Source: Streptomyces apocyni (GTDB taxonomy: Bacteria > Actinomycetota > Actinomycetes > Streptomycetales > Streptomycetaceae). Taken from it: a stretch of 48,483 bases of DNA. Location of the stretch: NCBI RefSeq assembly GCF_009739465.1, contig NZ_WHOM01000035.1, positions 103,952 to 152,434 on the forward strand. Reading direction: 5' to 3'. Of the stretch, positions 41,486 to 48,483 are shown in pieces. A model generated the notes under the pieces. The model was not told the origin of the DNA and did no database searches. It was given only the letters and a program-made list of their open reading frames with translations. The position numbers and the translations under genes are program-made. How positions within the stretch are numbered: position 1 is the first letter of the stretch; every line of letters starts with the position of its first letter.

Positions 41486-42592
41486 ATGCCGCGCACGCAC
41501 CGCACCCGCACCCGTACGCTCATCGCCGCCGCCGGAGTCGGCGCCGCGCTGCTCGCCAGGCGGGCGATGCGACGCCGGATCGCCCGCTCCCCGCTATGGC
41601 CGATGCCCGCCCTGGAGCGGCCGGTATCCGGCCGCCCCCGCGCCCGGACGCGGCGGATGCGGATCATCGGCAGGGAGACCATTGCCGACGGAGTCGTCCA
41701 ACTGCGCCTAGAGGGGCGGGAGCTGCCCGCCTGGGAGCCCGGCGCCCACCTGGACCTGGTGCTGCCGTCCGGCCTGGTCCGCCAGTACTCCCTGTGCGGC
41801 GACCCGGCCGACCCCACCTCGTACACCGTGGCGACCCGCCTGATCCCCGAGGACGCGGGCGGCCGGGGCGGCTCCCGGGAGGTACACGAGGAGCTGCGCG
41901 AGGGCACCGAGATCGAGGTACGCGGCCCCCGCAACCGCTTCCCGCTGGAGTCGTCGCACGCGTACGTCTTCATCGCGGGCGGCATCGGGATCACCCCGAT
42001 CCTGCCGATGGTGCGCGCCGCCCAGGCGTCGGGGGCCGAATGGCGGCTGCTGTACGGAGGGCGCGACCGGGCCTCGATGCCGTTCCTTGAAGAGCTGGAG
42101 GAGATCGAGAAGCTGGGCGCGGGGACGGGCCGGGTAACGGTGGTCCCGCAGGACGAGGCGGGGCTGCCGGACCTGGGCGCGCTCTTCTCCACGGCCGAGC
42201 AGGCTGCTGCGGTGTACTGCTGTGGCCCCGAGGGCTTGATGAACGCGGTGTCCGCCGCGCTCCCGCCCGGCTGCACCCTGCACTTGGAGCGCTTCGCGCC
42301 TCCGGCAACGGCCATGGCGGGCCACAGCGGCGGGCCGTTCGAGGTCGAACTGCGGCGCAGCGGGCGGACGGTCACCGTCGGGCCGGACGAGTCGGTGCTC
42401 ACCGCCGTACGCCGGGAGCTGCCCGACACCCCGTACTCCTGCCAGCAGGGCTTCTGCGGAACCTGCCAACAACGGGTCCTGGGCGGCGAGATCGACCACC
42501 GCGACGAGCTGCTGACGGACTCCGAGCGCGCGCACTCGATGCTGATCTGCGTATCACGCGGCGGCGACGAGGGATTGGTGCTCGATCTGTGA
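41486..42592 (+). CDS. Phthalate dioxygenase reductase-like (PDR/VanB) ferredoxin reductase
   Basis: A 368-residue reductase. An N-terminal helical stretch (RTLIAAAGVGAALLARRAM) may be a membrane or signal anchor. The FMN/FAD-binding domain has RQYSLCGDP and SREVHEEL, and the NADH-binding part has FIAGGIGITPILPMV and YCCGPEGLMNAV. A C-terminal plant-type 2Fe-2S domain carries Cys319, Cys324, Cys327 and Cys355. This order is that of phthalate dioxygenase reductase. It passes electrons from NAD(P)H to a partner oxygenase, most likely the product of the preceding diiron-like gene. Confidence 0.93.
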   Translation: MPRTHRTRTRTLIAAAGVGAALLARRAMRRRIARSPLWPMPALERPVSGRPRARTRRMRIIGRETIADGVVQLRLEGRELPAWEPGAHLDLVLPSGLVRQYSLCGDPADPTSYTVATRLIPEDAGGRGGSREVHEELREGTEIEVRGPRNRFPLESSHAYVFIAGGIGITPILPMVRAAQASGAEWRLLYGGRDRASMPFLEELEEIEKLGAGTGRVTVVPQDEAGLPDLGALFSTAEQAAAVYCCGPEGLMNAVSAALPPGCTLHLERFAPPATAMAGHSGGPFEVELRRSGRTVTVGPDESVLTAVRRELPDTPYSCQQGFCGTCQQRVLGGEIDHRDELLTDSERAHSMLICVSRGGDEGLVLDL

Positions 42593-42767
42593 CGTACTGA
42601 TCGCCCCCCGGCCAAAACGGGCGGTATCGCATCCGACGCGACATAGAACGTCGGTGATGAAGTGCCTGCTACCAAGTCGAATGGCACGCTGCCCGACGCT
42701 GATCGGGTAGCGGGTCGAGTCTGACCTGCCCGTCAGGCAGATTCAACGATGCTGCATCATCAGCAAC

Positions 42768-43706
42768 GTGAGTGATGCGCCGGGAATGCCGGGTGCCGCA
42801 CATCTGGTCCTGGCTCAGGGGGTGGTCCATCTCGACCCCGAGTCGGCCGTGTTCGACGCGGTGCTGGAAGGGTGGGCGAGGCAGCAGCGATCGCGGTTCT
42901 TAAACTTGATGCCACGGTCAAGCCGCGCCTGGCGCTGCTGAAGCGGTTCGCGGAGTTCTCCAACCTCTACCCCTGGCAATGGCAACCGGGTGAGGTTGAA
43001 GCCTTCCTTGATCACTTGCGAGGACGACGGGCGACGTTCGCGGTGTCAGAAGCCCGCAACTACCAGAACGCCATACGGATGTTCTGCGACTACATCACTG
43101 ACGAGCGCTACGACTGGCCCAAGGTCTGCTACGACTCCTTCAGACAGCAGCCCGCGTAGATTCTTCACGAGTGGAGCACCATCACTCACAGCAGCGAGTA
43201 CGAGGGTGGTCCAGGGCGACGGCCGCTGACCTACGACGAAGCAGCTCTTCGACGCTGCCGACGGCAGGGTCGACTCGATCCGCAAGAGGCTTCCTGAAAC
43301 TGCCTCCACGGCTGGCTCACCTGGTCCGGCAGCAGCTCCATCACGCCGAGGACGCCTGGGAATCCAACCGTGCTGCCAGCACAATTCGTGGTTGTTCGCC
43401 GGGTTGAACCCAGCCCGCCCCATCCAGTCGCAGTACATCTACCTGAAGCTCAGGAGGCTCGGACCGGGCGGCCTTGCGGGCCGCAACACCGCCCGTCTCG
43501 CGCTGGCATCCGACGTTCCTGCCTCAATCCTTGCCGTTCTTACCGGGACCAGCATCGACAACGCGACGGACTGGGCGAATTTCGTCAAACGCAATTGGAC
43601 TGACTACATCGCCAGACGCGCACGGGAGGTTGCGTCCATAAAGCACGCCTCCTTGCATCGTCTGCCTGGACTCAGCGCATCCCGGGCAGGCAACGCAATT
43701 CGTTGA
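42768..43706 (+). pseudogene. Decayed site-specific integrase (tyrosine recombinase)
   Basis: The remains of a site-specific integrase are split over three frames. GTG 42768 opens with DAVLEGWARQQRSRF, then the frame shifts near 42900 to KPRLALLKRFAEFSNLYPWQW and EVEAFLDHLRG, the usual N-terminal core-binding domain. A nonsense TAG at 43157-43159 interrupts it (a single change from CAG would restore Gln in AQILHEWSTITH). Another shift occurs near 43241 (TYDE, then LFDAADGRVDSIRKR). A large part of the catalytic domain is deleted. The C-terminal piece (43392-43706) reads LGPGGLAGRNTARLALASDV and TDWANFVKRNWTDYIARR. No catalytic Tyr or Arg set is intact, so it is inactive. Confidence 0.82.
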
Positions 43707-45354
43707 CCTTCATCAGCCGGGCGAGAAGGAGATACCCCACGGCTGTCGCCAGCGTCCCGGCAGCGAGTGCGACGGCCGTGGGCCACGTTCCACTTCCCAG
43801 GCCTGCACACGCACGCGCTGCAGCCCAGCCCAGCCCAGCAGCCGGGCCCGCGGCGCAGAACAGTTTCACGTAGGTGCGGCGCAGGCCGCCGCCGTCGATG
43901 CGACCCCCAAGCCTCCTACGCAGCAGATGCGCGGTGAGTGCGAGACCGGCCACGTAGGAGAGGGTGTAGGCGCCGGCCATGCCGACGACCGCCCAGCGGG
44001 CGGGCAGAAGCAAATGACAGGCGGTGGCCAGGGCGATGTTCACGCCCGCGATCCAGGCCGCCATGAAGAACGGAGTGCGGGTGTCCTCGAAAGCGTAGAA
44101 GCCGCGCAACAGCAGGTACTGGGCGGAGAACGGGATCAGCCCGAGTCCGAACGCCTGCAGCATGTACCCCAGCGGGCGGGCCGAGGCGGCATCCGCCGCC
44201 CCGTGGGCGAACAGCAGCGAGGAGAGCTGTGGCCCCAGAGCGAGGAAGAGGAACGCGGTCGGCACAATGACCACGCCGCTGATCCGCAGCACCCGGGACA
44301 GGTCCGCGCGTAGATCCGGGATGCGCCCCTCAGCGACGGCCCGGCTCATACGCGGCAGCAATGCCGTCACCAGGGACACTGTCACGATCGACTGCGGAAG
44401 CATCCAGATGGTCTGCGCGTAGGTGTAGGCCGAGTAGCCCGCGCCGGCCTGCGGCAGTTCCTGGTCGGCGGCATTGGCGTAGTTCGTGACCACCGTCAGA
44501 GCGACCTGGTTGGCCAAGACGAACAGCAGCGTCCACTTCGCCGCATGGACGCTCTTGCCCAGGCCAGTGCCCCGCCAGTCGAACCGCGGGCGGAAACGGA
44601 AACCAGCCGACCGCGCGAACGGGATCAGCGCCAAGGCCTGCACGGCGATGCCTGCCGTCGTCCCGACCCCCAGCAACTGCACCTGGTCGGTGGTGATGTC
44701 CTCCACCCGGTCGGGCACCGTCATCAGCCCCAGATAGGCGGCGAACATGCCGACCAGCACCACGTTGTTCAGCACCGGGGTCCACATCATCGCCCCGAAC
44801 TTCTCGCGCGCGTTCAACACCTGCCCATAGATACTGAAGAGCCCATAGAAGAAGATCTGCGGCAACAGGAACCGCGCGAACGTCACCGTCAGCTCGAACG
44901 CCTCGTGACTGTCCGGGGTGTCCCGCATGTACAGGCCCACGATCTGCGGCGCCGCCCACACCGCCAGCGCCGTCCCCACACCCAGTACACAGACCACGAG
45001 CGTGACCAGACGCTGCTCGTAAGCGCGTCCGCCATCGGGCTGCGTTGCCCTAGCTCGGACCAGTTGCGGCACCAGCACGGCGTTGAGCGCGCCACCGATC
45101 AGCAGCGTGTACAGGCTCGTCGGCACGGTGTTCGCCGTGTTGTACGTACTGGCCAGCAAACCTGTGCCGAGCGCTGCGGCCTGCAGCACTTGGCGGATCA
45201 GTCCCGTCGCTCGTGACACCACGGTGCCAATAGCCATCAGTAGGGACGAACGAGCCAGCCCGCCCTTGTCCTTCTTCCGGCGGGCGGCATGCCGACCCCT
45301 TCTCTGCTGCTCCTGCGGCATGGTCTGCGCCGCGGAGTTCGCCCCCTCGACCAT
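43672..45354 (-). CDS. MurJ/MviN-family lipid II flippase paralogue
   Basis: A 560-residue multispanning protein of the MOP superfamily. A basic cytoplasmic start (GRHAARRKKDKGGLA) is followed by the family's first helix with LLMAIGTVVSRATGLIRQVL, then IGGALNAVLVPQLV, ARFLLPQIFFYGLFSIYGQVLNA, LLPRMSRAVAEGR and LLRGFYAFEDTRTPF. About 14 helices can be counted. MurJ moves lipid II across the membrane in peptidoglycan synthesis; the essential chromosomal copy of Streptomyces normally lies elsewhere, so this is probably a second copy. Its 3' end overlaps the integrase remnant, suggesting it arrived with that element. Confidence 0.88.
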   Translation of the reverse strand: MVEGANSAAQTMPQEQQRRGRHAARRKKDKGGLARSSLLMAIGTVVSRATGLIRQVLQAAALGTGLLASTYNTANTVPTSLYTLLIGGALNAVLVPQLVRARATQPDGGRAYEQRLVTLVVCVLGVGTALAVWAAPQIVGLYMRDTPDSHEAFELTVTFARFLLPQIFFYGLFSIYGQVLNAREKFGAMMWTPVLNNVVLVGMFAAYLGLMTVPDRVEDITTDQVQLLGVGTTAGIAVQALALIPFARSAGFRFRPRFDWRGTGLGKSVHAAKWTLLFVLANQVALTVVTNYANAADQELPQAGAGYSAYTYAQTIWMLPQSIVTVSLVTALLPRMSRAVAEGRIPDLRADLSRVLRISGVVIVPTAFLFLALGPQLSSLLFAHGAADAASARPLGYMLQAFGLGLIPFSAQYLLLRGFYAFEDTRTPFFMAAWIAGVNIALATACHLLLPARWAVVGMAGAYTLSYVAGLALTAHLLRRRLGGRIDGGGLRRTYVKLFCAAGPAAGLGWAAARACAGLGSGTWPTAVALAAGTLATAVGYLLLARLMKVNELRCLPGMR

Positions 45355-45495
45355 GCCGTCAACCTATGCCCCGAGATCTCGGGGGCCCAATTGGCTCCCT
45401 CCCACACAGTCGTGCAGCCAACCATCGCCGCGACCGTGGACCAGGAATACGACAGCAACGGAACAAGTGCTCTGCGCCAGTATTAAAGTGTTCGT

Positions 45496-46185
45496 ATGAC
45501 AACCGGGGTGCGCCGCAGGATGGGTGTCGAGGAGCGGCGGCAACAGCTGATCGCCGTGGCGCTCGATCTGTTCAGCCACCGCTCCCCCGACGAGGTCTCC
45601 ATCGACGAGATCGCGGCGGCCGCGGGCATCTCCCGCCCCCTCGTCTACCACTACTTCCCCGGCAAGATGAGCCTGTACGAGGCGGCGCTGCGCCGCGCCG
45701 CCGAGGATCTCGCGGGCCGGTTCGTGGAACCGCGCGAAGGCCCCCTGGGCGCCCGCCTGCTGCGCGTGACGGGCCGCTACCTCGACTTCGTCGACGAGCA
45801 CGGCCCCGGCTTCTCGGCCCTGATGCGGGGCGGCCCCGCCGTCGGCTCCTCCGCCACCAACGCCCTGATCGACTCGGTCCGCCAGGCCGCGTACGAACAG
45901 ATCCTCACCCACCTCGGCATCGCCCGCCCTCCGGCGCGCCTGGAGCTGGTCGTACGGTCCTGGGTCTCGCTCGCCGAGTCGACGGCCCTGATCTGGCTGG
46001 AGGGGCGCCGGATACCGCGCCGCGAGCTGGAGGTGCAGCTGGTGCACGACTTCGCGGCACTGCTCGCGGTGAGCGCCGCGTACGACGAGGAGATGGCGGA
46101 CATCCTGCGCGGGGTGCTGGCGACGGAACCGGTGGACGGCCCGTTCAGCGAACTGGTGGCCCGCCTCATCGCCCTTGCCCCCTAG
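45496..46185 (+). CDS. TetR-family regulator
   Basis: A 229-residue TetR protein. The DNA-binding domain is ERRQQLIAVALDLFSHRSPD followed by the helix-turn-helix VSIDEIAAAAGISRPLVYHY and FPGKMSLYEAALRRA. The C-terminal domain resembles that of regulators of fatty-acid or lipid genes. The ATG lies only 10 bp after a TATTAA (45481-45486) that could be a -10 element, so the message may be leaderless. A GNAT gene follows 10 bp downstream. In many streptomycetes a regulator of this kind lies beside the metal-hydrolase/reductase pair, which is here 3 kb away across the integrase and murJ genes. Confidence 0.9.
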   Translation: MTTGVRRRMGVEERRQQLIAVALDLFSHRSPDEVSIDEIAAAAGISRPLVYHYFPGKMSLYEAALRRAAEDLAGRFVEPREGPLGARLLRVTGRYLDFVDEHGPGFSALMRGGPAVGSSATNALIDSVRQAAYEQILTHLGIARPPARLELVVRSWVSLAESTALIWLEGRRIPRRELEVQLVHDFAALLAVSAAYDEEMADILRGVLATEPVDGPFSELVARLIALAP

Positions 46186-46195
46186 GCGGACCGGC

Positions 46196-46738
46196 ATGAA
46201 CGTTTCCTGCCGTCCCGCGAGGGACTGCGCCGCCGATCTCGCCACGCTCGTCGGGCTGTACGACGACGCCGCACGCTGGATGATCGAGCACGGCATCGAC
46301 CAGTGGAAGCCGGGCGAGAGGGACGAGGACCACTTCCGGCGCTGGATACAGGAGGGCGAGGTCTGGCTCGGCGAGGCTGAGGGAGCGGCCGTTGGTGCCT
46401 GGGAGCTGTGGTGGGAGGACGTTCCGGCGTGGGGTGAACAGCCGCCCGTGGCGGGCTATGTGCACCGGCTGATGACCGGGCGCGGGGCCCCGGCCGGGAC
46501 CGGGCGGGCACTGCTCGACGCCGCCGAGCGTCGGATCGCCTCGATGGGGCGGTCTTGGGCCCGCCTGGACTGCCTCACGACGAACCCGCGCCTGCGGGCG
46601 TACTACGAGGCGGCCGGATACTCCGTGGTCGGCGAGCAGCCGGCCAAGCAAGGCGCCGGAGGCGGCACCTACGGGGTGACGCTGCTGGAGAAGCGGCTGG
46701 AAAGGCGGCTGGACAAGCGGCTGCCGCTCGCGACGTGA
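46196..46738 (+). CDS. GNAT-family N-acetyltransferase
   Basis: A 180-residue acetyltransferase starting at ATG 46196, 10 bp after the TetR stop, so probably cotranscribed. The acetyl-CoA-binding region is VHRLMTGRGAPAGTGRALLD with the family's Arg/Gly-x-Gly-x-Gly/Ala pattern, followed by LDCLTTNPRLRAYYEAAGY, the usual helix before the last strand. WMIEHGIDQWKPGERDE recalls the ribosomal-protein-type and MccE-like GNATs. The substrate is unknown. The C-terminal tail is Lys/Arg/Leu-repeat-like (KRLERRLDKRLPL). Confidence 0.88.
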   Translation: MNVSCRPARDCAADLATLVGLYDDAARWMIEHGIDQWKPGERDEDHFRRWIQEGEVWLGEAEGAAVGAWELWWEDVPAWGEQPPVAGYVHRLMTGRGAPAGTGRALLDAAERRIASMGRSWARLDCLTTNPRLRAYYEAAGYSVVGEQPAKQGAGGGTYGVTLLEKRLERRLDKRLPLAT

Positions 46739-46842
46739 CGGTGCCCCGCGCCGGAGACCACGACCAGGTCACCGAACCGCTGGGTGATGACCCTGGGGCC
46801 TCGTCCTTCCTGGACGATAGGAAGGGGTGCGCCTCAACCGCT

Positions 46843-47049
46843 TCAGACCGCCGTAACCAACGCACACACCGCAGCCCGCTCGAATACCAGCGGCCGCATC
46901 CCCGGCTCCTTCGAGTCGCGCACCACCACATACCGCGTTCCGAGCTCCGCGATCTCCACGCAGTCGTTCGCGCCCCCGCTGTAGGAGCTCTTCCGCCAGC
47001 GCGCCTCCGAGAGGAAGTCGTGCGGGGCGGGCGTACAGGATTGGCTCAC
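46843..47049 (-). CDS. DUF397 protein
   Basis: A 68-residue DUF397 protein: WRKSSYSGGANDCVEIAEL is the diagnostic start, followed by VVVRDSKEPG and LVFERAAVCALV. It is the downstream partner of an XRE/DUF5753 regulator, with ATG overlapping that gene's stop by 4 bp. Such pairs are present in many copies in Streptomyces and include WhiJ-like developmental regulators; the small protein is thought to antagonise its regulator. Confidence 0.93.
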   Translation of the reverse strand: MSQSCTPAPHDFLSEARWRKSSYSGGANDCVEIAELGTRYVVVRDSKEPGMRPLVFERAAVCALVTAV

Positions 47050-47927
47050 TTCTCGAGCTCCTCGCTGATGCGTGCGATACGGGTACGGGTCTCGGACGGG
47101 CCGAGGGCGCGGGCCCGCAACTGGTCGAAGATCTCTGTGTAGTTACCGACGTCGTCGGCGGCCTCGAGGTACACGGAGTTCTTGGGGTTCTCCAACCACA
47201 CCAGGTTCGGGGTAGGTTCGGAGAAAGTCAGGATGACGAACGGACCGTACAGCCCTGGGTGTGCGCCGAGCACGAACGGCAGAAGCTGCACCGTGACGTT
47301 CGGCTTCTCGCTGACTTCCATCAGCTGGCGCAGCTGCTCGCACATGACGTCCGACGAGCCGACCGTGCGGCGCAGCACCGCCTCATCGATGATCGCCCAC
47401 ACCTTGGCGGGCTTCTCACTGTCCAGTCGGCTGCGCTGCCGCTCCATACGGACCTTGACCAGGTCCTCCACCTGCGGCGGCGTGAGTTCCATCCGCATCT
47501 GGGAGATGACGGCGCGCGCGTAGTCCTCGGTCTGGAGCAGGCCGGGAACGAGCATCGGCTGGTAGTTGGCGAGGGACACGGCCCCGGCCTCCAAGGCAAG
47601 GTAACCGTCGTACCGCGTCGCGGTCAGGACGGTGGAGTACTTGCGCCACCACGGCTTCTGCTGCTCTTTGTCAGCTCGTACGAGATCGAGTACGTCGGCC
47701 CGCTCGGCCGAGCCCTCGACGCCATAGCAGTCGAGCAGCGCGCGGACGAGGACCGGCGAGGTGCCGCGGGCGCCGGTCTCGATCCGGCTCAGCGACCCCT
47801 GGTTGACCTCGATCCGCTCGGCGACCTCGGTGAGGGTGAGACCCGCGACGTCACGCAGTTCCTTCAGTCGTGCGGCGAGCTGACGTCGGTACACGGACTG
47901 CGGGACCAGGCTCCTCTTCAAGGCCAT
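47046..47927 (-). CDS. XRE-family regulator with DUF5753 domain
   Basis: A 293-residue regulator starting at ATG 47927. The helix-turn-helix is RLKELRDVAGLTLTEVAERI followed by VNQGSLSRIETG (about residues 20-52). The DUF5753 domain spans the rest: ANYQPMLVPGLLQTEDYARA, WAIIDEAVLRRTVGS, and FSEPTPNLVWLENPKNSVYLE. It belongs to the WhiJ/AbaA-like regulators of development and secondary metabolism. The gene cluster usually also has an ATP-binding protein upstream; here an IS110 element lies in that place. Two GTGYGACAACTG repeats in its promoter region (47954, 48007) may be its operator. Confidence 0.93.
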   Translation of the reverse strand: MALKRSLVPQSVYRRQLAARLKELRDVAGLTLTEVAERIEVNQGSLSRIETGARGTSPVLVRALLDCYGVEGSAERADVLDLVRADKEQQKPWWRKYSTVLTATRYDGYLALEAGAVSLANYQPMLVPGLLQTEDYARAVISQMRMELTPPQVEDLVKVRMERQRSRLDSEKPAKVWAIIDEAVLRRTVGSSDVMCEQLRQLMEVSEKPNVTVQLLPFVLGAHPGLYGPFVILTFSEPTPNLVWLENPKNSVYLEAADDVGNYTEIFDQLRARALGPSETRTRIARISEELEK

Positions 47928-47953
47928 GCCCGAAGTCTGTCCGTCCGGTGCGT

Positions 47954-48018
47954 GTGCGACAACTGTGAGGATCGTGGTGTGCCGCAGGGGGGCCGGAGCC
48001 TGACCCGTGTGACAACTG
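47954..48018 (-). promoter_or_regulatory. Repeat pair upstream of the XRE regulator
   Basis: GTGCGACAACTG (47954-47965) and GTGTGACAACTG (48007-48018) differ by one base and are 53 bp apart, about five DNA turns. They lie in the promoter region of the XRE gene and are candidates for autoregulation. Confidence 0.4.
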
Positions 48019-48104
48019 GCCGCAGCTGCCTTGGAGTGGAACTGTCGGCCCTGGCCCCCTGCGGTGCGTACTGCCGCCGACCCGGTGAACGTGTCCCGAT
48101 AGGG

Positions 48105-48121
48105 GCTTTGCTGCACAAAGC
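48105..48121. promoter_or_regulatory. Hairpin in the IS110 left-end non-coding region
   Basis: GCTTTG (48105-48110) pairs with CAAAGC (48116-48121) around CTGCA, 65 bp before the transposase start. In IS110-group elements the left-end non-coding DNA encodes the bridge RNA; this hairpin could belong to it. The limits of the element are not visible in the window. Confidence 0.4.
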
Positions 48122-48185
48122 ACCGTCACAGTTCTGACCGCCCACCGGACCGGTGTCAGCCACCAGACCCAGTCCAAGGAGCCTC

Positions 48186-48483
48186 GTGACCGTCACCGGC
48201 ATGCCCCAGTCCACGCTGCCCGCCCAGCGGGTCCCCGCCCCGGCCGAGGAGGCCGAGGACGTGATCCTGGGGGTGGACACCCACAAGGACGTCCATGTTG
48301 CCGCCGTCATCACGACCCTGGGCGCCTCGCTCGCCCAGCAGGAGTTCCCGGCAACCGCCATCGGCTATCGCCAACTACTCACCTGGGCAAGGTCGTTCGG
48401 TGTTCTGCGCCGGGCCGGTGTCGAGTGCACCGGCTCCTTCGGGGCCGCGCTGACCCGGGTTCTGTGCCAGGAGGGCATCGACG
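48186..48483 (+). mobile_element. IS110-family transposase, N-terminal part (cut by the window end)
   Basis: GTG 48186 opens a reading frame that continues to the end of the window (99 codons). The RuvC-like DEDD domain begins with VILGVDTHKDVHVAAVITTL, where Asp31 is the first catalytic residue. The following LLTWARSFGVLRRAGVECTG and GAALTRVLCQEGID match the same domain. The serine-containing C-terminal domain is outside the window. IS110-group elements insert by a bridge-RNA-guided mechanism. The element sits beside the XRE/DUF397 pair, in the place usually taken by other genes. Confidence 0.92.

Overview
The window is very GC-rich actinomycete DNA and almost certainly Streptomyces. It has both glutamine synthetases that are characteristic of the genus: glnA (GSI-beta) near the left end and glnII (eukaryotic-type GSII) about 26 kb further on. 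In S. coelicolor these genes are SCO2198 and SCO2210, so the window looks like that chromosomal neighbourhood with extra accessory genes. Both glnA and glnII carry a well-spaced GlnR box upstream, which ties the two ends of the block to nitrogen control.

Left part (1-12.2 kb): an RDD membrane protein and glnA with its terminator; a small plasmid-like module (mini GntR regulator facing two small hypothetical genes, with a four-fold 10-bp iterated operator); a 33-residue membrane peptide; a large NB-ARC/TPR STAND protein whose N-terminus has an RHIM-like amyloid-type motif; a divergent two-gene natural product locus (tRNA-dependent cyclodipeptide synthase plus cytochrome P450); and a complete cobalt ECF transporter operon cbiMNQO behind a cobalamin riboswitch.

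Middle (12.2-22 kb): a compact three-gene operon (winged-helix-like protein, P-loop STAND-like ATPase, membrane-anchored periplasmic-binding-protein-like sensor) that I cannot match to a named system and regard as the best candidate for an undescribed signalling or defence module. Then an asparaginase/ArsC-like pair, a small conserved protein, an arsenite methyltransferase with an operator-like repeat pair, an AlkZ-like winged-helix protein and a fibronectin type III lipoprotein.

Centre-right (22.4-37.5 kb): a NarL-type two-component system, an NAD-dependent epimerase, a His-rich membrane protein plus PepSY protein, glnII, a divergent pair of secreted proteins (DPBB-like and DUF1996), a lipoprotein, a Tat-exported GH89 alpha-N-acetylglucosaminidase and a sigma-factor-like protein fused to an extracytoplasmic domain.

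Right part (37.5-48.5 kb): a 68-bp MITE-like inverted repeat, a methyltransferase/saccharopine-dehydrogenase-like operon facing a TetR regulator across a perfect palindrome, a metal-dependent hydrolase plus ferredoxin reductase pair, a decayed integrase, a MurJ-family flippase paralogue, a TetR/GNAT pair, an XRE/DUF397 pair and the start of an IS110-family transposase cut by the window edge. No tRNA, rRNA or CRISPR array was seen. Several proteins carry expanded short in-frame repeats, which looks like a trait of this strain.
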